Assembly: GCF_003144405.1 (NCBI RefSeq)
Contig: NZ_PENW01000019.1
Coordinates: forward strand, 156,271-220,270
From: Proteus cibi
Lineage (GTDB): Bacteria > Pseudomonadota > Gammaproteobacteria > Enterobacterales > Enterobacteriaceae
Direction of reading: 5' to 3'
DNA: 64,000 nt
Part shown: piece after piece, positions 57,815 to 64,000 of the stretch
How positions within the stretch are numbered: the stretch's first letter is position 1
How the letters are laid out: each line of letters opens with the position of its first letter
Program-made: the position numbers and the translations under genes
Notes under the pieces: model-generated
Seen by the model: the letters and a program-made list of their open reading frames with translations, nothing else
Databases searched by the model: none
What the model was told of the DNA's origin: nothing

Positions 57815-58447
57815 ATGAGTAACAATGACGAAACGGATGCTATGTCCGGTACACGAAAAAGAACCCATCAATTATTGGTGACAACGGCATTGAGACTTTT
57901 TGAGCAAGGAATGTTACCAACAGTGTCGGAATTAGCAGCACATGCAGGTGTCTCGAGAGCAACTGCATATCGTTATTTTCCCACACAAAGTGATCTAATT
58001 AGTGCCACAGTTGACGCAAGTTTAGCGCCGATCATTGCATGGAAGCCCACTCCTGAAGATAATACGCAACAGCGCATTACTGAATTGCTCAATCTTGCCT
58101 ATCCACAAATGTTTAAACATGAAGGTGCATTGCGAGGTGCCTTACAAGTCTCATTACAGCAATGGGCAAAAGAGAGACAATCAAGTGAATATGCAGAAAA
58201 ACGATTTATTCGCGGTCACCGTAAAGAGATTTTACTCAAAGTTATTGAGCCTTTAAAAGCACACTATCCTCAAGAAATGTGGGATAAGGTGATAAAATCA
58301 TTCTCTTTGATTTACGGGTCTGAAGTCTTTTTGGTAATGAAAGATATCTGGAAAATGGATGATCAGCAGGTCATTGATATGACCCAATGGATGGCAAAAG
58401 CTATTTTAAATCAGGCTAAATCTGATTATCCTGCAGATAACGATTAA
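57815..58447 (+). CDS. TetR-family regulator of the UPF0261 operon
   Basis: 210-residue TetR-type regulator. The N-terminal helix-turn-helix is GTRKRTHQLLVTTALRLFEQ, then VSELAAHAGVSRATAYRYFP (about 39-58), and the C-terminal part is helical. It is divergent from the UPF0261/PEP-hydrolase-like pair, with tandem TGAGAC palindromes between them, so it probably represses that pair and itself. The ligand is unknown. The ATG at 57815 follows GAAGGA. Confidence 0.87.
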   Translation: MSNNDETDAMSGTRKRTHQLLVTTALRLFEQGMLPTVSELAAHAGVSRATAYRYFPTQSDLISATVDASLAPIIAWKPTPEDNTQQRITELLNLAYPQMFKHEGALRGALQVSLQQWAKERQSSEYAEKRFIRGHRKEILLKVIEPLKAHYPQEMWDKVIKSFSLIYGSEVFLVMKDIWKMDDQQVIDMTQWMAKAILNQAKSDYPADND

Positions 58448-58511
58448 TTATTTGAATAAATCAGTTAAAATTGTATAAATCATTTACGTTTTAGCTATTG
58501 CAGGGATCGTT

Positions 58512-59144
58512 ATGTCACATAAAACAGAAGACCAAGAGTGGCTGGTAGAACAACTACAATTTATTGCACAAGGCATTGGTAAAACATTATCGCCTTTTTG
58601 TGAAGTTGTACTTCATGATCTAACCGATAGTGAAAATACCATTATGGTCATTGAAAATAATCTATCAGGTAGAAAAGTTGGAGATAGAGCAACTGAGCTG
58701 GGGATGGCACGCATTGAATCGTCTGATTTCCCTCAAATCGTGGCTAATTATCCTAACCAGTTTCCTGATGGCAGAACGGCAAAAAGCACGTCTATTGGTA
58801 TTAAAGATAAACAAGGCAATTACGTTGCTGCGTTATGCTTAAATATTGATATATCAATGATCAAAGGATTACAAATGGTACTTAACCAATTTGCGACCCT
58901 TGAAGAAGGTAACGATATTATTGAAACCTTTAGTTCCGTGACTGAAGATTCGCTGAAAAAACGTATTGATGAGTTTTCTGCAACTTATTCAGTCACACCA
59001 AGAGCACTGAAACCGCATCAACGCCGTGAGTTATTACTTTGTCTACAAGATGAAGGTTATCTTTCATTACGTAAGGCAATGGAAATCACAGCACAATATC
59101 TCGGTGTTTCAAGAGCAACGGTGTATAACGATTTAAAAGAATAA
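58512..59144 (+). CDS. YheO-like PAS/HTH transcription regulator
   Basis: 210-residue regulator of the YheO (DauR-like) family. An N-terminal PAS-like domain (IAQGIGKTLSPFCEVVLHDL, then GNYVAALCLNIDIS) precedes a C-terminal helix-turn-helix (EGYLSLRKAMEITAQYLGVS, then RATVYNDLKE). DauR in Pseudomonas responds to D-arginine; the ligand here is unknown. It follows the TetR gene by 64 bases on the same strand. A ribosome site GGGA precedes the ATG at 58512. It ends before a strong terminator that separates it from the second AT-rich orphan pair. Confidence 0.87.
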   Translation: MSHKTEDQEWLVEQLQFIAQGIGKTLSPFCEVVLHDLTDSENTIMVIENNLSGRKVGDRATELGMARIESSDFPQIVANYPNQFPDGRTAKSTSIGIKDKQGNYVAALCLNIDISMIKGLQMVLNQFATLEEGNDIIETFSSVTEDSLKKRIDEFSATYSVTPRALKPHQRRELLLCLQDEGYLSLRKAMEITAQYLGVSRATVYNDLKE

Positions 59145-59193
59145 TTAAGAAATAAATTATTTTTAAATTCCAGCGAAATATAATTTTTAAACT

Positions 59194-59227
59194 AAAAAAA
59201 GATATCACTTGTTGATATCTTTTTTTT
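59194..59227 (+). terminator. Rho-independent terminator after the YheO-like gene
   Basis: Stem AAAAAAGATATCA / TGATATCTTTTTT with a five-base loop CTTGT and a T run. Confidence 0.88.
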
Positions 59228-59366
59228 ACTTTTATGCTTAATTATAAATTATATATGGTTCTTTTATTGAAAAGAGTTGATTGATTACTATTGTGCGATT
59301 TTTATAAACTTAAAAAAATAAGAGGGATAGACTATCTGTGATTGTTTTCAAATAAGGTGTTAAAAA

Positions 59367-61007
59367 ATGAGCATTAATGGAATAGCAAAGAAAGTTGATA
59401 ATGTCATTAGCAAGACAAATACTAAGATTAATGAAAAATGGATTAATTCATCCAATTTTAAATCTATTAAAAATACAAATTCAATATTAAATTTTGAAAA
59501 AAACAAGAATGCCACTTCCTCTGTATTGTCTACGTGTAATTATATAGAAAGTTGTGAAAATGTATCAGATAATAAAATTACAGAGGGTTCACTTTATGAT
59601 CCTAAAAAAACGAATACATTATTAGATGGTGTCAATAATAAAGTAAGTGATTTGAGTGTTTTGGATGAATTAGTTAGTAATTTGAATGGTTTGTTTGATA
59701 ATGATAAAAACGCAAATAATACAGTTAGTATTAATGGAAGTGTGAGTCGTGTAGAGAATAAAACCATTGAAAAAAAAGAGAGTATAAATAAACTCCCTGA
59801 CTGGATTACTAACTCAGGGAGAAAAGAGTTAAATACAGAACAAAAACTTTATTTTAAAAGTGAGAAAAAAAGAAGTTTTAAAAATTTAGTTAAAAATTTT
59901 TCCTCACCACTTAAATTTATAAATAGATCATTATTGCCTATAAAAATAGACTTTGAAAAAACAAAAGTAAATGAAAGATTAAATGATTTTAGTTTTGGTG
60001 ATATATCAAATAATAAAGATTTTAATAATTTCTCTAATAAGCTAAATAAACTAAATAAAACATTTGTTGATAATATTGATATGGTAATGAATAAAAAAGC
60101 ACTTAGCCATAAAAAAATAGATATTATGATTAAATATCAAGCGTTAGAAAGATCTTTAGAGTGCAAACTTGTTAATGATATTAAGATATTAAGTCATGAA
60201 TTTAAAACAGATATAGCAAAAAGTAAATTTCAAGAAAATTATTCTGATTTGCCAGGTAAAATAAATAGTAAGTTAAATTCTACTTTTAACTCGAATATTG
60301 ATGAGCTTTTTTCTTCTAATATGGTTGATGAGTTGAGGGATTTATTAAAAGAGAAGATTAATAGCCAGAATAATAAGATTAACATTCATGATGTTATTAA
60401 TAAAACTATTAATTCTGTAATGAGTCCGGAAAATAAAAATAACATGATGACGGAGTTTGAAAATGATGTTGAAAGTATAAAGAAAGAACTTTCTTTTAAT
60501 TTAACTAAAGAGTTATTTAAAAATCTTTCAAAAGATGTCGATTTTATTGGTGAAAAAAATGCGATTGCTAAAATAGAGGGGTTAATTAAAACAGTAAAAG
60601 ATGATGTTTCAAAAAAAATGGGTAACCCAACAGATAAAATAATAAATTCTCTTAAAGATAGTTTCTATGAAAACATAAAATCAAATGATAATGGAGAGGA
60701 TTTGCTTACTCGATTGTTTAAAAATTCAAGTAATAATATTCATTATAAATGGGCACAAGATGCTGTTTTATTATTAATTAGTTATGAAACATTTGAAAAT
60801 AAAAATGACCAAATAAGTTCGACTAATTATATCAATAATGGCGTCGTGAAAGATGGTGGGAAGGGTTCTAAAAAGATACAAGAAACAAAGATAGAAACGA
60901 CATTGAGCGGTATTTTTAGTCGTTTGGGATTAAGTCTTAAAAATTTAGATGCATCGAAAGATGAAGTGCTTAGAAAATATTTTGCTAATTATTTTGAACA
61001 TTATTGA
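59367..61007 (+). CDS. Orphan AT-rich gene B1, unknown function
   Basis: Unrecognised 546-residue protein rich in Asn, Lys, Ser and Ile. There is no signal peptide or membrane helix. The first 130 residues are low-complexity and Asn/Ser-rich. Then INKLPDWITNSGRKELNTEQ (about 142-161) and a basic stretch (KSEKKRSFKNLVKNF) precede a long helical region (about 200-450). The C-terminal part contains HYKWAQDAVLLLISYETFEN, a Gly/Lys stretch and a short helical end (LSGIFSRLGLSLKNL, ending FANYFEHY). Base composition is much more AT-rich than the flanking regulator and acetyltransferase genes. The start ATG at 59367 has AAGGTG about eight bases upstream. It is followed after 52 bases by B2, a likely operon partner. 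Confidence 0.75.
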   Translation: MSINGIAKKVDNVISKTNTKINEKWINSSNFKSIKNTNSILNFEKNKNATSSVLSTCNYIESCENVSDNKITEGSLYDPKKTNTLLDGVNNKVSDLSVLDELVSNLNGLFDNDKNANNTVSINGSVSRVENKTIEKKESINKLPDWITNSGRKELNTEQKLYFKSEKKRSFKNLVKNFSSPLKFINRSLLPIKIDFEKTKVNERLNDFSFGDISNNKDFNNFSNKLNKLNKTFVDNIDMVMNKKALSHKKIDIMIKYQALERSLECKLVNDIKILSHEFKTDIAKSKFQENYSDLPGKINSKLNSTFNSNIDELFSSNMVDELRDLLKEKINSQNNKINIHDVINKTINSVMSPENKNNMMTEFENDVESIKKELSFNLTKELFKNLSKDVDFIGEKNAIAKIEGLIKTVKDDVSKKMGNPTDKIINSLKDSFYENIKSNDNGEDLLTRLFKNSSNNIHYKWAQDAVLLLISYETFENKNDQISSTNYINNGVVKDGGKGSKKIQETKIETTLSGIFSRLGLSLKNLDASKDEVLRKYFANYFEHY

Positions 61008-61059
61008 TATGTCAATAATGTTTAATATCTTATTTAAATATATTAACTAGGTGTTTGTT

Positions 61060-62457
61060 ATGAATGTAAATAATGCAATTTTTAATCCTAAGTTTTCTTT
61101 TTCTAAAGTAAGTCATCGATATCCCAAAAAAGAAGAGTACATTATTTCAAAAAATATAAGTGAGGTGAAAAATACACCCGTATCCCCTTTTTGGGGAAAG
61201 AGAATTATTCAGGTATTGACTTCTTTATTTCATAAATTAGAGATTAGGTTTCTTATAAGAGGTATAAATAATAATAAACCATCTAGTGATATCGATAAAA
61301 ACAAATACAATAATATTTTTAATGAAGCTTCTGATGAGATAAAAAATAAAAATTTAAAAACTATAAGTGATATTGTTTCTCATGCAAATGATAAATTTGA
61401 TTTTTATAGTTATTGTGATTATTTGACTGAATTAAAAAGAGCTAAGGATTTCTTCTTATTATTAAGTGATAAAGAGAATGAGTGCTCTGAACGTAAGTTA
61501 ATAACCGAAATGCTAAATGAGATTATTAAAAATAGAATAAATGCAATAGATGATGAGGGGATTAAAAATGTTTTTAAATTAATAAATTCAAAATTTAAAT
61601 TTGAGAATATTCATTTAAATAAAAAATATGATTTTATGCATAATTTCTCGACAGAAAAAGAACGGGTTAATTTTATAAAAATAATGAATTTTTTACTCAT
61701 TGCTGTCGAAGAAGCTCAATTATTTGATAGGTTTGTTAATAATATAAAAAGTGAAGTAGAAAAAAAACTATCAACTATTATGATGATAGCTCTTGATAAA
61801 AACACTAATAATGGATATTCCTTTGATAGCTTAAAGCAAGAGTGGAAGGAGAAGTATATTAGTGATCACGATAATGTAACAAAGAGTGATGTTATTGAAG
61901 AGACTGATATAGGAGTAAATACAGATATATCTCATGATATAGAGGTAGAAACAATAATAGAAATAGCTAAACAGGCGCCTAAAGAAGACTTGAGTGCTAA
62001 ATATATTGATGTTGATAACTTTAATGTCGATGATTATCAATTAATATTGAGAAATAAAATAGATAATATAAAAAAAACAGATGAGAAAAATAATTCAGAA
62101 CTTGATGAGTATAAATCAACATTAGACAGTGATATAGATAATACAAAAGAAATTATTGAAAGTGATGATTTAGATTATCAATGGGATTATGAAGTTTCTG
62201 ATATGGTGAATTTTGATGGTAAAAAATTAAAAAATGATATTTTAATGGATAAAATAAATAAATTAACACTAGATTTAAAGTCAGATGAAAAATTCAATGA
62301 AATAAATAATAAATTGGAATCAATGATACACGATATAGAGGAGTGCTCTACTGAAGGGGGTGCTAGTTTGGATTTAGATAAAAAATTAACATTTTCACGA
62401 GATAATTATCAATGGTATTTTGATACGGAAGAAAATAAGAGTGAAACAAATAAATAA
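61060..62457 (+). CDS. Orphan AT-rich gene B2, unknown function
   Basis: Unrecognised 465-residue protein, lysine-rich at the N-terminus and strongly acidic towards the C-terminus. There is no signal peptide. The N-terminal part has PFWGKRIIQVLTSLFHKLEI (about 44-63), amphipathic. A helical core follows (about 75-260), then an acidic tail with two YQW motifs: LDYQWDYEVSD (about 371-381) and DNYQWYFDTEE (about 449-459). I use the ATG at 61060 with AGGTG seven bases upstream; a GTG at 61051 is possible. It pairs with B1. An acetyltransferase gene converges 18 bases after its stop. Confidence 0.75.
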   Translation: MNVNNAIFNPKFSFSKVSHRYPKKEEYIISKNISEVKNTPVSPFWGKRIIQVLTSLFHKLEIRFLIRGINNNKPSSDIDKNKYNNIFNEASDEIKNKNLKTISDIVSHANDKFDFYSYCDYLTELKRAKDFFLLLSDKENECSERKLITEMLNEIIKNRINAIDDEGIKNVFKLINSKFKFENIHLNKKYDFMHNFSTEKERVNFIKIMNFLLIAVEEAQLFDRFVNNIKSEVEKKLSTIMMIALDKNTNNGYSFDSLKQEWKEKYISDHDNVTKSDVIEETDIGVNTDISHDIEVETIIEIAKQAPKEDLSAKYIDVDNFNVDDYQLILRNKIDNIKKTDEKNNSELDEYKSTLDSDIDNTKEIIESDDLDYQWDYEVSDMVNFDGKKLKNDILMDKINKLTLDLKSDEKFNEINNKLESMIHDIEECSTEGGASLDLDKKLTFSRDNYQWYFDTEENKSETNK

Positions 62458-62475
62458 GATAAAATTAATAAAAAA

Positions 62476-62886
62476 TCATAGCGTTTTTCTTAAATAATAT
62501 TTCTTATCACTAATCGGATAGTTTTCTAACGTGCCAAATATCTCAAACCCCTGCTTTTGATAAAAAGGCAGGGCTTGAAAGCTAAAGGTATCCACTTCAG
62601 CATATTTGGCTCCTTTTTCTTTTGCTGTATTTTCCATCGTTTGCAGCAACGCGGTACCTATGTTTTGTCCACGATAGGCTTTATCTACCCACAAATAACG
62701 GATACGTAACCAGTTTCCTAAAATATCACCACTTATTCCACCTATCTTTTTACCGTTCTCTTCCTTAAATACCGCAATAGGCGTGTAGTGATCAAAACTA
62801 ATAAATTGAAGATTATGTGTCAGTAACCCCTCATAGATTTCGTTGATCTCATTGGCGGTAGGGTTTGTGGTAACTTTTAACGACAT
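62476..62886 (-). CDS. GNAT-family N-acetyltransferase
   Basis: 136-residue acetyltransferase with the acetyl-CoA-binding motif LWVDKAYRGQNIGTALLQTM (RGQNIG, about 80-85) and the C-terminal FYQKQGFEIFGTLENYP. It is a single-domain GNAT; the substrate is unknown. The start ATG at 62886 is the first in frame. It converges with orphan gene B2 and is divergent from the AbrB-family gene. Confidence 0.88.
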   Translation of the reverse strand: MSLKVTTNPTANEINEIYEGLLTHNLQFISFDHYTPIAVFKEENGKKIGGISGDILGNWLRIRYLWVDKAYRGQNIGTALLQTMENTAKEKGAKYAEVDTFSFQALPFYQKQGFEIFGTLENYPISDKKYYLRKTL

Positions 62887-62999
62887 AATCAGCTCTTAAT
62901 ATTAAGAAAAATAATAATTACATTATCACTATTTGGTTATTAAATATTTATACAAATGCTAGGATGGAAACAATAATTAAAAAAGCTGGATAACACAAC

Positions 63000-64000
63000 A
63001 TGTCGTTTTTAAAAACTCTGCCAGGTATTCTATTTTGTGCATTAATAGGTGGTGTTCTTACTCTTTCAGGTTTGCCTATGGCTCTGATGTTTGGGCCAAT
63101 TCTTGTTGTCATTATTGCTTATCGTTTTAAATGGGAGCTGGCAGTTCCTAAGCATACATTGACGTTTATTCAACTGACTTTAGGCTCATCTGTTGGTTTA
63201 ATGTTTAACCAAGTTCATTTAGGTCGTGCTGATAACTTAATTATTCTATTACTCACACTTGTTGTTTGTTTAGCCATTCAATTTTTTGTGAGTTATTTTT
63301 GGTTTCATCGTCATATTGGGTGGACGAAAGAAGAATCAATGCTTGGGGCTGTACCTGGGGCGATGGCTGCTATTTTGGCATTAACCGATCACACCAAAAC
63401 ACCCCCGCAAAAAATCGTGATTTCTCATACCATTCGTTTAATGGTGTTGATTATTATGGCGGGTTTTATTGTGGGTTCAGATAAAGCTAATATGCCTGAA
63501 TTTGCTATACCCGAAATGACCTTTATTTCGTTGTTGTGGTTATTATTGATTGTTGCTCTAGGGCTAGGTTCAGGGCTTTTATTGCAGAAAATCCGATTTC
63601 CAGCGCCTTTTATGCTGACTTCATTAGGTAGCGCGATAGTGGTTCAATCCTTTGTTAGCGGATCCATTGCCTTTCCCATGTTACTTAATGAATTGAGTAT
63701 GGTGTTAATTGGTATGAACATTGGTGCTCACTTTGTGGTTTTCCCACTTTCATCATTAATTAAAAATGCTTTTTCCTCTGTCCAAGTGGTTATTATTAAT
63801 GTGATTTTAACCGTGATTGTCGCCTATGGTGCGGCTTATTTAACGGGGGTTCCTTGGGCTACATTAGTCTTGGCTTGGGCGCCGGGAAGTATGGAAGCGA
63901 TGACATTCGCTGCGATAACGATGAATGTCGATGCGGCTTTTGTTATGTCGAATCATATTTTTAGAATGCTGATTATTCAAAGTATTCCATCAGTTGCTTT
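63000..64000 (+). CDS. AbrB-family (AbrB/Gate-like) membrane protein, 3' end cut
   Basis: Inner-membrane protein whose first 333 residues are in the window. It reads MSFLKTLPGILFCALIGGVL, with about ten hydrophobic helices and the family repeats ALMFGPILVVIIAY, WTKEESMLGAVPGAMAAILA (about 111-130) and, in the second half, LVLAWAPGSMEAMTFAAITM (about 290-309). The repeated PG-A/S-M/E patterns mark the PF05145 (AbrB/ammonia monooxygenase-like) family, named without proven function. The ATG at 63000-63002 is the only good start. It has no partner gene in the window. Confidence 0.82.
   Translation, partial: MSFLKTLPGILFCALIGGVLTLSGLPMALMFGPILVVIIAYRFKWELAVPKHTLTFIQLTLGSSVGLMFNQVHLGRADNLIILLLTLVVCLAIQFFVSYFWFHRHIGWTKEESMLGAVPGAMAAILALTDHTKTPPQKIVISHTIRLMVLIIMAGFIVGSDKANMPEFAIPEMTFISLLWLLLIVALGLGSGLLLQKIRFPAPFMLTSLGSAIVVQSFVSGSIAFPMLLNELSMVLIGMNIGAHFVVFPLSSLIKNAFSSVQVVIINVILTVIVAYGAAYLTGVPWATLVLAWAPGSMEAMTFAAITMNVDAAFVMSNHIFRMLIIQSIPSVA

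Noticed and set aside
63266..63484. Plus-strand frame inside the AbrB-family gene
   Set aside because: Out of frame within a long conserved membrane-protein frame.

Overview
The window reads as chromosomal DNA of a Proteus-like member of the Morganellaceae (Enterobacterales). It is AT-rich. Nearly every housekeeping protein aligns by eye, at close to the same length, with its E. coli counterpart, and gene order over the first 36.8 kb follows the E. coli ampG-to-recR region with several small deletions and insertions. A meso-diaminopimelate D-dehydrogenase gene, a short Hha/TomB pair and blocks of extremely AT-rich orphan genes fit Proteus. This assignment comes from recalled protein similarity; no database search was run.

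Region 1 (1-36.8 kb) is the conserved backbone. It starts with cell-wall recycling and a lipoprotein (ampG partial, yajG), then bolA. The proteostasis block follows (tig, clpP, clpX, lon, hupB, ppiD). Next come a ComEA-like small protein, fadM, queC, decR and the mdlAB half-transporter pair. The nitrogen pair glnK-amtB carries a sigma-54 promoter and an NtrC-like site. tesB, the 4.5S RNA gene (ffs) with its own promoter, and hha/tomB lead into acrAB with divergent acrR and the AcrR palindrome. The region ends with a ychN-like DsrE gene, mscK, rsmS, priC, apt, dnaX, ybaB and recR. Where E. coli has htpG after recR, this window has something else.

Region 2 (37.0-42.4 kb) is a tightly overlapping four-gene operon: vWA (TerY-like) protein, PP2C phosphatase, membrane-anchored Ser/Thr kinase, and a large membrane protein carrying two TonB-C-type domains. 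It looks like a phospho-signalling triad coupled to an envelope protein.

Region 3 (42.4-51 kb) is metabolic: btsT-yjiX-yjiA (pyruvate uptake operon, with BtsR-like direct repeats and a CRP-like site upstream), a cyuA/yhaM-type L-cysteine desulfidase, and a translationally coupled pepT-dcuC-like pair.

Region 4 (51-64 kb) is accessory in character. Two pairs of very AT-rich orphan genes (51.4-52.9 kb and 59.4-62.5 kb) bracket a MATE exporter, ddh, a UPF0261 plus PEP-hydrolase-like pair with a divergent TetR regulator and tandem operators, and a YheO-like regulator. A GNAT acetyltransferase and a partial AbrB-family membrane protein end the window. The orphan pairs and the kinase/phosphatase/TonB-C operon are the best candidates for undescribed biology. 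No CRISPR array, IS element, prophage or tRNA gene was recognised.
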